Below, piece by piece: positions 47,901-56,233 of a DNA stretch of 64,000 nt. The DNA is taken from positions 1 to 64,000 of the forward strand of contig NZ_PKKM01000009.1 of NCBI RefSeq assembly GCF_002847525.1. The letters run 5' to 3'. Source of the stretch: Schaalia odontolytica (GTDB taxonomy: Bacteria; Actinomycetota; Actinomycetes; Actinomycetales; Actinomycetaceae). Position numbers and translations under genes: made by a program. The notes beneath the pieces are model-generated. The model was given only the letters and a program-made list of their open reading frames with translations. It made no database searches and had not been told where the DNA came from. The first letter of the stretch is position 1; every line of letters begins with the position of its first letter.

Positions 47901-48871
47901 CGTCCTCGCAGAAGCACCAGATGAGCTACGAGTTCACGCTGGACACGCAGGCCCCGGTCATCTCCAACCTGACGGTGAGCGGCGAGGGCGACGCCCGCAC
48001 GGTGTCTTTCGACGTCACCGACGCTTCCCCCGTGGCCGGCATCGACTTCCACGAGGACGCCGACGGCACGTGGTACTACCGCAAGCTCGTCGAGGACGAC
48101 GGTGAGGTCCTGGCCGACGGCACGCACCGCTACCACTTCGACGTGCCCGTCTCGGAGCTGAAGGCCGCCTGGGCGCAGCAGGGACGCACAGACGAGGCCC
48201 CGGTGACCCCGTACCTCTTCGCCTGGGACTGGGGCGTGAACCCCGCCAAGCAGGAGGTGCGCCTCCAGGGCGATCCGGCGCCCGCTCCGACCCCGGCACC
48301 TGAGCCGACTCCGGCTCCGAGCGTGGATCCGACCCCGGCTCCCGAGCCGACCCCGGCGCCCGCCCCGCAGGGTGGCCAGTGGATCAGCGATTCGGTCGGC
48401 TGGTGGTACCGCTACGCGGATGGCACCTATCCGGCTGGCCAGACGGTGCAGATCGGTAACTCGATCTACCGGTTCGGTGTGGATGGGTACATGCGTACCG
48501 GTTGGGTGAGTGAGGCTGGTTCGTGGTTCTATCATGACGCTTCGGGTGCCCAGGCGAGTGGCTGGGTGAAGGATGGCTCTTCCTGGTACTACCTGGATCT
48601 GGCGACGGGGCGAATGGTCACCGGTTGGCTGCTTGATGGTCCGACCTGGTACTACCTGACGCCCGGTAGTGGCGCGATGGCGACCGGTTGGGTCAAGGAC
48701 GGCTCGTCCTGGTACTTCATGCACTCCAGCGGCGCGTTGACGACCGGCTGGCTGAAGGATGGCGGCTTCTGGTACTACCTGAGTACCGACTCGGGTGCCA
48801 TGTACACGGGAGGTCACTGGATCGGCTGGAAGTGGTACTACTTCGCCGAGAACGGCCAGTGGAACGGCTGA
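44924..48871 (+). CDS. Secreted S8 subtilase with wall-binding repeats
   Basis: This 1315-residue exported protease has a signal peptide (ALAA, about residue 26), an I9-like propeptide and an S8 domain with an intact triad: Asp206 (VIDSG), His275 (SHGTH) and Ser616 (SGTSMASP), with oxyanion Asn in AGGN. A C5a-peptidase-like fn3 domain follows. A Pro-rich linker (repeats of PAPEPTP) leads to the GW wall-binding repeats. It lacks the Big_2 and LRR modules of the giant paralogue. The ATG at 44924 begins MSHHSTPALALAA, matching the starts of the paralogues. The longer open frame upstream overlaps the candidate RNA region and is not used. The last 470 bp are almost identical to the end of the giant gene. 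Confidence 0.93.
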   Translation: MSHHSTPALALAAALALTGVSVPALAASPQPGGVLPANPTHASSKDAQSGTRVEDALLSIRQAEAGGVTLPDASSAQEAADDTPTTIIVQLEGGTAGGSTQVRRDDVKAGIASAVAGVVPGAQVTTVREYTNAFVGFAVEAPGSALSAIQKVEGVKTAFIEGVHKPMETEEQGSGAPVLKNASSLAMTRANEVALKGDRQVIEVIDSGLQTDHDAFAGSMDGVNVRMSQADVQAFAGKLPHGGAGTYVNSKIPFAYDYADNDADVVPHSEKDLSHGTHVTAIAAANADVLQGTAPHAQIVVAKVASDEDGSMPDSALLAALDDALIIKPDVINLSLGDDSGMSSDAGSVFAGVYEKLAAAGITVNAAGGNAFSNAYGNNSGQNKPFATDPDTGTLGEPASYKSTLAVASVDNQEALSYVSLGDRKIAYRTALNGQGEAVGGLRDIAEKTYRIVDAGAGGTDRLEQYAGADLSGVIVLEDKGGTDSRDGSAMTEELKARNLTALSPAPAALMVADTDEAGTPYQAILGSTTSMPTVTITKRDGEAIREALASANGTDVTVTVTHSGIVLASNNPTASEFSAWGVAPDLTLKPEIAAPGGDIMSAYLGNEYQRLSGTSMASPQVAGISALVRERLASDPAFSGMSAEQKNAVVTNLLMGTAHPLIDVELGDGTYYSPRRVGAGAVDALAATTATVYPTVVGAADPSRPKADLGDGTKGWTFQVQLTNLSDAAHTYTLGGQALSEMVEEGLFLEHSQNWAGAGISLTFSGDGVAEAGDAQQITVPAKSNATVTVTVTPESEFAAFASENAPKGTFIDGAVTFTSEDGTPSLTVPYLGFYGLWGAPNVFDGKWSDNETTPVHVYRSALVNAHSSIPLGALNPLSDKQDSNLVTAINTQRLITSRAKWAGAPDKIAPLTGMLRSVPSMTLTYRNSAGESVRSYTINRVRKSLYDLETGWTKPGEFAGEEPFFDGYDQSGNELPDGAYTLTIEAATDGPSSQKHQMSYEFTLDTQAPVISNLTVSGEGDARTVSFDVTDASPVAGIDFHEDADGTWYYRKLVEDDGEVLADGTHRYHFDVPVSELKAAWAQQGRTDEAPVTPYLFAWDWGVNPAKQEVRLQGDPAPAPTPAPEPTPAPSVDPTPAPEPTPAPAPQGGQWISDSVGWWYRYADGTYPAGQTVQIGNSIYRFGVDGYMRTGWVSEAGSWFYHDASGAQASGWVKDGSSWYYLDLATGRMVTGWLLDGPTWYYLTPGSGAMATGWVKDGSSWYFMHSSGALTTGWLKDGGFWYYLSTDSGAMYTGGHWIGWKWYYFAENGQWNG

Positions 48872-48905
48872 GGCCTAACGCGACACGCTGAACGTGCGTG
48901 ATGGG

Positions 48906-48937
48906 GTGTGCGCCCCCGGGGAACCGGGGGCGCACAC
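48906..48937 (+). terminator. Terminator after the last subtilase gene
   Basis: GTGTGCGCCCCCGG and CCGGGGGCGCACAC arms around a four-base loop. Confidence 0.8.
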
Positions 48938-48970
48938 TCGTCTTATGATCAGTCAATTATCTGCGGGGTT

Positions 48971-49175
48971 AAAATCCCAGGATTTTCTCAGCGCACCTTG
49001 TCGTTGTCGCAAGGTTGGGCTCCTACAGTAGGTGTCATCACAAGGGAATACGGCACGGGCCATACGGGCCCGAGCAACGCCGACGAGACATCATCGAGGA
49101 GCCTTCTGGGACAACTTGCACTGTGTTGATGGGATACGCCGAGGGGCCGACCGCCAGGTCGGCCCCTCGGCGTAT
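48971..49175 (+). ncRNA. Candidate structured small RNA element, copy B
   Basis: This is the second copy of the element at 44567-44772. It keeps TTGTCGTTGTCGCAAGG, a TACAGT box (49024), GTCATCACAAGGGAATACGG and ACTTGCACTGTGTTGATGGG. The first hairpin is GGGCC/GGCCC here (GGACC/GGTCC in copy A). The terminal stem begins ATACG and ends CGTAT (ATAAG...CTTAT in copy A). Both are compensatory changes, which supports RNA folding. The terminal 19-bp stem at 49134-49175 probably ends transcription. Confidence 0.6.
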
Positions 49176-49221
49176 CTGCACCCGGAGTGACTCGTGAGGG
49201 AACCGTCACGGCTGAGGCATG

Positions 49222-49264
49222 AAAAAGCCGGGGCGCGTCAGGCATATCGCCCGACGCGCCCCGG
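49222..49264 (-). terminator. Terminator of the permease gene
   Basis: On the minus strand a CCGGGGCGCGTC/GACGCGCCCCGG stem is followed by GC and TTTTT. Confidence 0.88.
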
Positions 49265-49293
49265 CCTCGTTGTTACGAGACGCTGAGCGCTAC

Positions 49294-51234
49294 TCAGAGG
49301 CGCTCAAAGCCAGCGTCCCACGCGGCGCGCATGGGGTTGGCGTCGGCGACCAGCTGATCGAAACGCAGGTCGGCGATGTCGATGACCTCGCCGAGCGCGA
49401 AGCGTGCCTCGCGAGCGGGGGAGTGCTCGACGCGGCGCCAGCCCGAGGACAGCAGGTGCTTGCGATCCACCACGTTGTCCACGCAGATGACCAGCGGGCG
49501 ACCAAACTTCTCATGGTAGGCGGCAGCCAGGGCGCGCAGCTCTTCGGCCTCCTCGGGGGTCACGTCGCCCACCGACAGGGACGAGGTATCCGAGCTGGCC
49601 TGCTCGTCGCCCGCGCCGTCGAGGATCAGGGAGACGACGTCCGTGTAGGACGCGATGAGCTCCTCGGCCTCCTCGGGGCTGGCCGCCAGGACTGCGTCCT
49701 CGAAGGAGGAACGCAGCTCGGAGACGGAGGCGAAGGGGCGAGACTCCCAGGCGCGCTCGACCGGCCACGTGTGCGAGGAGAACATCGAGGAGAAGGTCGC
49801 GACGAACTGGTCGCGATCCATCGCGTTGACGTCGTCCAGGTTGATCTTCTTTCCGTCGACCACGGCCACGTCCGGCGAGGCCTGGCGTCCGATGTGGAAG
49901 AACAGGATGTTGAGGATGATCGCCGTCAGCGAGCCGATGGTCACGCCGGAGCCGAAGATGATCTGCAGCCAGGAGGGCATAGCCGAGAGGATGTCCGCTC
50001 TTCTGAAGGTGACGAGGAGTGCCAGGCCGATCGACGTGGAGACGATGACGGCGTTGCGGTTGTCGCGCAGATCGACCTTCGCCAGGGTCTGGATGCCGAC
50101 GACGGCGACGTTGGCGAACATCGCCAGGGAAGCGCCGCCGATGACGGGGGAGGGGATGGCTGCGACGATGGCCGCAGCCTTGGGCAGCAGGCCCAGGATG
50201 ATCATGAAGACGCCCGCCGCGGTGACGACCCAGCGGGACTTCACGCGGGTGAGGCGCACAAGGCCGACGTTCTGCGCGAAGCAGGTGTAGGGGAAGGAGT
50301 TAAGGACGCCGCCCAGCAGGGTGGACAGGCCGTCGGCGCGCAGGGCGTTGGCGATGTCGCGCGGGGCGATGCGCTTGCCCACGACCTCGCCGGTGGCGAA
50401 GACGTCGCCCGTGGTCTCCACTGCGGTCACGGCCATGACGATGATCATGGCGATGATGGCGGTGATGGAGAACTGGGGGAGCCCGAAGAAGAAGGGGTGG
50501 GTGACGGCCACCCAACTGGCCTTTCCGACGCCTGTGAAATTGGTCTTGCCCATCGCGAAGGCGACGCCCGTCATAATGACGAGGCCGAGGAGGACTGAGA
50601 GCGTTCCCATGAAGCCCTTGAAGAGGCGTTGAATGAGGACGATGACGATGATGGTGCCGATGGCGTAGCCGAGTGATTCGAACGTGAGCGCGGCCTTCGT
50701 GTCTGCCGGTGCATTGTCAGTCCACCTCAAAATGTCGTCGGCAGAGACGGACAGCAGGGTCGTGCCCATGACCGTCAGGAGCGTGCCCGTGACGACCGGT
50801 GGGAAAAAGCGAAGGAACTTCGCGAAGACGGGCGCGACTAGGAAGACGAGGAGGCCGACGGCGATGATGGAGCCGTACATGGTGGCTAGGCCGGTCTTCG
50901 GGTCGGCACCGGGTGGCGTAGCCGCCGCACCGATCGCAATGAGGGGGGAGACTGCGGTGAAGGTGACGCCCTGGATGAGGGGGAGCTTCACGCCGATGAA
51001 GCGGCCGATGCCGGCCGACTGGATGATGGTGGCGATGCCGCAGGTGAGCAGGTCTGCGTTGATGAGGTGAATGAGAGTTTCATCGTCGAGTCCAAGCTGT
51101 TTGACGATGACGAGCGGGACGACCACGGCGCCCGCGTAAAACGCGAGGACGTGCTGAATGCCCAGAATGGTGAGTTTCCCAAAGGGAGGGACTTGATCGA
51201 CGGGGTGGGGAGCGGACGAGGGGCTTGATGCCAT
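49294..51234 (-). CDS. NCS2 uric acid/xanthine permease fused to an OHCU-decarboxylase-like domain
   Basis: This 646-residue protein begins with an NCS2 (nucleobase:cation symporter-2) permease of about 12-14 helices, with the GIQHVLAFYAGAVVVP start and the AVETTGDVFATGE motif region. It resembles uric acid/xanthine permeases. From about residue 490 a soluble domain resembles OHCU decarboxylase, the third step of uric acid breakdown: MFSSHTWPVERAW, RPFASVSELRSSF and YHEKFGRPLVI. The catalytic HP(D) motif appears as SYTDVV (near residue 530), so the His is missing. The domain is probably not an enzyme. The ATG at 51234 follows AGGAG. It lies divergent from the LacI gene. Confidence 0.85.
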   Translation of the reverse strand: MASSPSSAPHPVDQVPPFGKLTILGIQHVLAFYAGAVVVPLVIVKQLGLDDETLIHLINADLLTCGIATIIQSAGIGRFIGVKLPLIQGVTFTAVSPLIAIGAAATPPGADPKTGLATMYGSIIAVGLLVFLVAPVFAKFLRFFPPVVTGTLLTVMGTTLLSVSADDILRWTDNAPADTKAALTFESLGYAIGTIIVIVLIQRLFKGFMGTLSVLLGLVIMTGVAFAMGKTNFTGVGKASWVAVTHPFFFGLPQFSITAIIAMIIVMAVTAVETTGDVFATGEVVGKRIAPRDIANALRADGLSTLLGGVLNSFPYTCFAQNVGLVRLTRVKSRWVVTAAGVFMIILGLLPKAAAIVAAIPSPVIGGASLAMFANVAVVGIQTLAKVDLRDNRNAVIVSTSIGLALLVTFRRADILSAMPSWLQIIFGSGVTIGSLTAIILNILFFHIGRQASPDVAVVDGKKINLDDVNAMDRDQFVATFSSMFSSHTWPVERAWESRPFASVSELRSSFEDAVLAASPEEAEELIASYTDVVSLILDGAGDEQASSDTSSLSVGDVTPEEAEELRALAAAYHEKFGRPLVICVDNVVDRKHLLSSGWRRVEHSPAREARFALGEVIDIADLRFDQLVADANPMRAAWDAGFERL

Positions 51235-51400
51235 CTGTGTCTCCTGGACCTTTATCCAAGTTGTGTTAGGGACGCCTCTATTCTCTGTGATCAGCATGAT
51301 TGTTTTACGAGTTATTTAAAAAGTGTGGCGAGTTCTATGTCGTGGGCTCTTGTCGTTTACGATGTGAGCACAGCGTGACGCATGCGGGAGGGAGGCCGGT

Positions 51401-52414
51401 ATGACGCGCAATGGTCGTCCTCCGTCGATGGCGGACGTGGCCGAATTGGTCGGAGTCTCGCATCAGACGGTGTCTCGCGTTGTGAACGGCAAGGGGCGCG
51501 TATCGCCTCGGACGCGCGAGCGCGTGCAGGCAGCGATCGAGCAGCTGGGTTACCGCCCGAACTCCGTGGCCCGTGCACTGGTGACCGCCCGCTCGGGCAT
51601 TATCGGCCTCGTGACCACGACCTCGGCTCACTTCGGTCCCTCCTCGATGCTTGTCGCCCTGGAGGTCGCCGCCCGCGAGTCCGGGCTCTTCACGTCGGTC
51701 GTGGCCCTCGATCGTTTTGGTGCTGACGATGTGGCCAGCGCCTTCGATCACTTCTCCTCCCTGGCCGCCGAGGCGATCGTTGTCATCGCGCCGGTGGACT
51801 CCCTCGCCGAGGCCGTGGCTTCCCAGGGTGCGTCCGTGCCGGTGGTCGCGGTCTCCGGTGGGCGCACGTTCGGTCGCGGAGTGTCGGTCGTTCACGCGGA
51901 TCAGCGTGGAGGTGCGCGTGCGCTCGCGGAGCACCTCATGTCGCTGGGGCATCAAGACATTGCGTGTGTGGCGGGTCCTCAGGAGTGGTTCGAGGCGCGC
52001 GAGCGCGTGGCCGGGTGGCGCGAGGCAATGGATGAGGCAGGCCTGTCGAAGCGTGCGCCGCTCGTTGGCTCGTGGGAGGCGCGCTGGGGGTATGTCGCCG
52101 GACAGGCCCTTGTCGAGGATGGCCTGCCTGACGCCGTCATGTGCGCGAACGATGAGGTCGCTGTCGGCCTTCTTCGTGCGTTCACCGAGGCCGGGGTGAG
52201 CGTTCCGGGTGACGTGTCGGTGGCGGGTTTCGACGACGTGCCAATGGCAGCCTACGCGGGGCCGGGGCTGACGACGGTGCGCCAGGATTTTGCGGACCTT
52301 GGGCGCTGCGCGCTTGAGGCGGTCAGCCGCGCGCTCGACGGTGAAGCGGTGGATACGTTCGTGCGTCCAACACGCCTCGTCGTGCGCGGTTCGACGGGAG
52401 TAAGTACTCGTTAG
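51401..52414 (+). CDS. LacI family transcriptional regulator of arabinose genes
   Basis: This 337-residue repressor has an N-terminal HTH (ADVAELVGVSHQTVSRVVNG) and a hinge helix (NSVARAL near residue 55). A periplasmic-binding-protein-like sensor domain follows, with FDDVPMAAYAGPGLTTV. It stands immediately upstream of araD and araA. GTTAACGTTAAC-type palindromes with a central CG, the usual LacI-family operator form, occur before araD and before the sugar transporter. It most likely represses both and responds to arabinose or a related sugar (inference). Confidence 0.88.
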   Translation: MTRNGRPPSMADVAELVGVSHQTVSRVVNGKGRVSPRTRERVQAAIEQLGYRPNSVARALVTARSGIIGLVTTTSAHFGPSSMLVALEVAARESGLFTSVVALDRFGADDVASAFDHFSSLAAEAIVVIAPVDSLAEAVASQGASVPVVAVSGGRTFGRGVSVVHADQRGGARALAEHLMSLGHQDIACVAGPQEWFEARERVAGWREAMDEAGLSKRAPLVGSWEARWGYVAGQALVEDGLPDAVMCANDEVAVGLLRAFTEAGVSVPGDVSVAGFDDVPMAAYAGPGLTTVRQDFADLGRCALEAVSRALDGEAVDTFVRPTRLVVRGSTGVSTR

Positions 52415-52454
52415 AGGATCTTTTCGTAGTCGTGCTTGCCTTGTGCGCGGGTGA

Positions 52455-52469
52455 ATGTTAACGTTAACC
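52455..52469. promoter_or_regulatory. LacI-type operator before araD
   Basis: The perfect palindrome GTTAACGTTAAC lies at 52457-52468, about 35 bp before the araD start. The AACGTT core recurs at 54829-54862 before chvE. Confidence 0.65.
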
Positions 52470-52502
52470 CAACCGCTCATCGGTGCTCAGTGAGGAGTAC
52501 GA

Positions 52503-53216
52503 ATGGATCACCGAAACCCCGACACATGGACCCCCGAGTTCGCGCGCGAGATCGAGCGCGTTCGTGAATACGTCGCCACCCTGCATGCCGACCTGCCACG
52601 CTGGGGCCTCGTCGTCTGGACGGCAGGAAACGTCTCCCAGCGCGTGCGCGGCGAGGCCGAGGATGGCAGCCAGGACCTCCTCGTCATCAAGCCCTCGGGC
52701 GTGTCCTACGATGACCTGAGCCCCGAGGCGATGGTCGTGTGCGACCTCGACGGAAACCTCGTGCTGGGGGAGGGATCTCCCTCCTCGGACACCGCCGCAC
52801 ATGCCTACGTCTATCGCCACATGAGCGAGGTGGGCGGCGTCGTGCACACGCACTCAACCTACGCCACCGCCTGGGCCGCGCGCGGAGAGGAGATTCCCTG
52901 CGTCCTGACCATGATGGGCGACGAGTTTGGCGGTCCCGTCCCCGTTGGTCCCTTCGCTCTCATCGGCGACGACTCGATCGGGCGCGGCATCGTCGATACC
53001 CTGCGCGAATCGCGCTCGCCGGCTGTCCTCATGCGCAACCACGGCCCCTTCACGATCGGGCGCGACGCACGTGCTGCCGTCAAGGCCGCCGTCATGGTCG
53101 AGGAGGTCGCCAAGACCGTGCACGTTGCGCGGGCGGGCGGGCCTCTTGTTTCCATCGAACAGCATCACATCGACTCCCTCTACGATCGCTACCAAAACGT
53201 CTACGGACAGCACTGA
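52503..53216 (+). CDS. araD: L-ribulose-5-phosphate 4-epimerase
   Basis: This 237-residue class II aldolase-fold enzyme converts L-ribulose-5-phosphate to D-xylulose-5-phosphate. The GNVSQRV, KPSGVSY and SSDTAAHAY phosphate/substrate motifs are present, with the zinc ligands in VVHTHSTYA and the third His in MRNHGPF. The ATG is at 52503. araA follows 19 bp after its stop. araB (ribulokinase) is not in the window. Confidence 0.93.
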   Translation: MDHRNPDTWTPEFAREIERVREYVATLHADLPRWGLVVWTAGNVSQRVRGEAEDGSQDLLVIKPSGVSYDDLSPEAMVVCDLDGNLVLGEGSPSSDTAAHAYVYRHMSEVGGVVHTHSTYATAWAARGEEIPCVLTMMGDEFGGPVPVGPFALIGDDSIGRGIVDTLRESRSPAVLMRNHGPFTIGRDARAAVKAAVMVEEVAKTVHVARAGGPLVSIEQHHIDSLYDRYQNVYGQH

Positions 53217-53235
53217 CATCAAAGGAGATTTCACC

Positions 53236-54744
53236 GTGACCAGTTTCTACGAGGGCCGCGAGGTCTGGTTCGTCACCGGCAGCCAGGACCTGTACGGCGA
53301 GGAAACGCTGGCGCAGGTCGCCGAGCAGTCCCGCGAGGTTGTGCGCCTGCTCAACGAATCTAACCTGCTTCCCGCGCCGATCGTGTGGAAGCCCGTCCTG
53401 AAGGACTCCGACGCTATCAAGCGTGCGATGCTCGAGGCCAGCGCGGACGACCGCGTCCTTGGCGTCATCTCCTGGATGCACACGTTCAGCCCCGCGAAGA
53501 TGTGGATCCGAGGCCTCGAGGTCCTGCGCAAGCCCCTGCTGCACCTGGCGACCCAGGCCAATGTCGAGATCCCCTGGGACAGCATCGACATGGACTTCAT
53601 GAACCTGAACCAGGCGGCGCACGGTGACCGTGAATACGCCTACATCCTCACGCGCCTGGGCCTGGCTCGCGCTACGGTCGTCGGTCATGCCTCGCAGGAG
53701 AACACCCGTCGCCGCGTCGCCAACTGGGTGCGCGCGGCCGGCGGCTTCGCGGCGACCAACGAGCTGCGCGTCGTGCGCTTCGGTGACAACATGCGCAACG
53801 TGGCCGTCACGGAGGGAGACAAGACCGAGGCCGAGCGTCGCCTCGGCGTCTCGGTGAACACATGGTCGGTCAACGACCTTGTCGCCGTCGTTGATGCCGT
53901 GGATGAGGAAGCCATCGATGCCCTCGTGGCCGAATACTGCGAGCGCTACGAGGTGGCCCCCGAGCTGACCCCGGGTGGGGATCGCGCGGAATCGCTGCGC
54001 TACGCCGCCCGTGAGGAGATCGCGCTGCGCGCCTTCCTTGAGGAGCGCGGGGCGATGGCCTTCACGACCAACTTCGAAGACCTCGGCGGGCTTCGTCAGC
54101 TCCCCGGCCTGGCCGTGCAGCGCCTGACCGAGGCCGGCTACGGCTTCAGTGCCGAGGGGGACTGGAAGACCGCGGTCCTTGTGCGCGCCGCGAAGGTCAT
54201 GGGGGAGGGGCTGCCCGGCGGTGCTTCGCTCATGGAGGACTACACCTACAACCTCGTTGAGGGCCAGGAGATGATCCTGGGCGCTCACATGCTCGAGGTG
54301 TGCCCCTCGCTGACGAATGCCCGCCCGCGCATCGAGATCCATCCCCTGGGCATCGGGGACCGCGAGGATCCCGTGCGCATGGTCTTCGACGCGGCTCCGG
54401 GACGCGGCGTCGTCGTCGCGATGTCCGACATGCGCGACCGCTTCCGCCTCACCGCGAACATTGTCAATGTCATCGAGCCTCCCCAGCCGATGCCCAAGCT
54501 CCCCGTCGCTCGCGCGATGTGGATCCCCGAGCCTGACTTCTACACCTCCGTCGAGGCGTGGCTGACGGCTGGCGGCGCGCACCACACGTGCATGTCGACG
54601 CAGATTGAGCCCGAGGTGTGGGAAGACTTCGCGGCGCTGGCGCGCATGGAGCTCGTCGTCATCGACGAGTCGACGACGCGACGCGACTTCGCCTCGGGTG
54701 TGCGCTGGAACCAGGCGTACCACCGCCTCGCCGAGGGGCTGTAA
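53236..54744 (+). CDS. araA: L-arabinose isomerase
   Basis: This 502-residue enzyme converts L-arabinose to L-ribulose. It has the family start [13 protein letters not shown], the [11 protein letters not shown] segment and the metal-site motifs typical of the family, and the usual 500-residue length. The start is GTG at 53236, 5 nt after AAAGGAGATTT-type sequence. The open frame upstream runs through araD and is not used. It forms an operon with araD and has its own strong terminator. Confidence 0.95.
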   Translation: MTSFYEGREVWFVTGSQDLYGEETLAQVAEQSREVVRLLNESNLLPAPIVWKPVLKDSDAIKRAMLEASADDRVLGVISWMHTFSPAKMWIRGLEVLRKPLLHLATQANVEIPWDSIDMDFMNLNQAAHGDREYAYILTRLGLARATVVGHASQENTRRRVANWVRAAGGFAATNELRVVRFGDNMRNVAVTEGDKTEAERRLGVSVNTWSVNDLVAVVDAVDEEAIDALVAEYCERYEVAPELTPGGDRAESLRYAAREEIALRAFLEERGAMAFTTNFEDLGGLRQLPGLAVQRLTEAGYGFSAEGDWKTAVLVRAAKVMGEGLPGGASLMEDYTYNLVEGQEMILGAHMLEVCPSLTNARPRIEIHPLGIGDREDPVRMVFDAAPGRGVVVAMSDMRDRFRLTANIVNVIEPPQPMPKLPVARAMWIPEPDFYTSVEAWLTAGGAHHTCMSTQIEPEVWEDFAALARMELVVIDESTTRRDFASGVRWNQAYHRLAEGL

Positions 54745-54753
54745 AACTCAGTG

Positions 54754-54804
54754 ACCTCGGGAGTGTGAAGCGTTCGTGCCTCACACTCCCGAGGTTTTCT
54801 TTTG
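54754..54804 (+). terminator. Terminator after araA
   Basis: ACCTCGGGAGTGTGA and its complement form a 14-15 bp stem, followed by TTTTCTTTTG. Confidence 0.9.
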
Positions 54805-54828
54805 TGTATATGTCCGTTCTTAAAACTG

Positions 54829-54862
54829 TGAACGTTAACAATTGTTATCGGAACGTTATCAA
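54829..54862. promoter_or_regulatory. Two LacI-type operators before chvE
   Basis: TGAACGTTAACA at 54829 and GAACGTTATCAA at 54851 share the AACGTT core with the araD operator and lie 22 bp apart, about two helical turns. Confidence 0.6.
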
Positions 54863-54982
54863 TTGGGCAATGCGAGGGTGACCCCTCTCTCATATGGTAC
54901 AAGTTGTCAGACCACACGACGGACGTGTGGAGACGTGACGCCCATCGACAGTGATGTCGAGGCAATAAACAGGAGATATTCC

Positions 54983-56170
54983 ATGAAGACACGTGGTTTC
55001 TTTGGAAAGATGGCAACGGTTGCTGCCACTTTCGCAGCCGGCGCCCTCGCGCTGAGCGGATGTGCGGGCGGCGGCGCCGGTGGCGGTGCTTCCAGCTCTG
55101 ATAGCGGCGCTGCGGCCTCAAACGGCGGCAAGGTCAAGGTCGGCGTCGCGATGCCGACCCAGACCTCGGAGCGCTGGATCGCCGACGGCAACGCGGTGAA
55201 GGAAGGCCTCGAGGCAGCCGGATACGAGGTTGACCTCCAGTTCGCCAACGACGACATCCCCACCCAGACCCAGCAGATCGACCAGATGATCACCAACGGT
55301 GCCACCATCCTGGTCATCGCCTCCATTGACGGCACGGCCCTCTCCAGCCAGCTGGACACCGCCGGCTCGAAGAACATCCCGGTCATCGCCTACGACCGCC
55401 TCATCCGCGACAACGAGAACGTTGACTTCTACGTCTCCTTCGACAACTTCAAGGTCGGCGTCGCACAGGGCAACGCCCTGCTGTACGGCCTGGGCCTGAC
55501 CGACAAGGATGGCAAGAAGCTCGATAACGCTCCCAAGGGCCCGCTCAACATTGAGCTCTTCGCCGGTTCGCCCGACGACAACAACGCCAAGTTCTTCTTC
55601 GATGGCGCCATGAGCGTTCTCAAGCCCTACCTCGACGACGGCACCCTCGTCGTGAAGTCCGGCCAGACCAGCTTCGACCAGGTCGCCATCCTGCGCTGGC
55701 AGCAGGAAGTCGCCCAGAAGCGCATGGAGGACCTGCTGACCTCGACCTACGGCGGCGGCTCTGAGCCCCTCGCCGGCGTGCTCTCGCCCTTCGATGGCAT
55801 CTCCCGCGGCATTATCACCGCCCTCCAGGGCGCCGGCTACGGCCCCGCCATCAAGGACGGCCTGCCCATCGTGACCGGCCAGGACGCCGAGATTGCGTCC
55901 ACCAAGATGATTGCGGATGGCATCCAGCAGTCCACGATCTTCAAGGACACCCGTACCCTGGCCGCCCAGGCCGTGACGGTCATCAAGGCGATGGCTGAGG
56001 GCAAGGAGCCCGAGGCCAACGACACCACCACCTACAACAACGGTGTGAAGGTCGTGCCCTCCTACCTGCTCGAGGTCGAGACCATCTACGCCGACAACCT
56101 CAAGGAAAAGCTCATCGACTCCGGTTACTTCACCCAGGCCGACGTTGATGCGGGCGTCGTGAAGAAGTAA
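54983..56170 (+). CDS. chvE: Multiple-monosaccharide ABC transporter, substrate-binding lipoprotein (ChvE type)
   Basis: This 395-residue lipoprotein has a signal peptide with lipobox LSGC (Cys near residue 27) and a Gly/Ser linker. The periplasmic-binding fold follows, with the signature segments GVAMPTQTSERW, VIAYDRLI and DVDAGVVKK-type ends of the ChvE/MmsE class. The ATG at 54983 follows AGGAG. Family members bind arabinose, galactose, xylose or similar aldoses. Next to araDA, arabinose is a likely ligand. The ATPase and permease genes follow. Confidence 0.92.
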   Translation: MKTRGFFGKMATVAATFAAGALALSGCAGGGAGGGASSSDSGAAASNGGKVKVGVAMPTQTSERWIADGNAVKEGLEAAGYEVDLQFANDDIPTQTQQIDQMITNGATILVIASIDGTALSSQLDTAGSKNIPVIAYDRLIRDNENVDFYVSFDNFKVGVAQGNALLYGLGLTDKDGKKLDNAPKGPLNIELFAGSPDDNNAKFFFDGAMSVLKPYLDDGTLVVKSGQTSFDQVAILRWQQEVAQKRMEDLLTSTYGGGSEPLAGVLSPFDGISRGIITALQGAGYGPAIKDGLPIVTGQDAEIASTKMIADGIQQSTIFKDTRTLAAQAVTVIKAMAEGKEPEANDTTTYNNGVKVVPSYLLEVETIYADNLKEKLIDSGYFTQADVDAGVVKK

Positions 56171-56233
56171 GCGACGACGGGGTGCGGGGCACTCGCCCCG
56201 CACCCCACCCCTTCCGATTCGAGGAATGCAAAC

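Noticed and set aside
46337..48817. 826-residue minus-strand frame over the last subtilase
   Set aside because: Antisense shadow of a repeat-rich, GC-rich gene.
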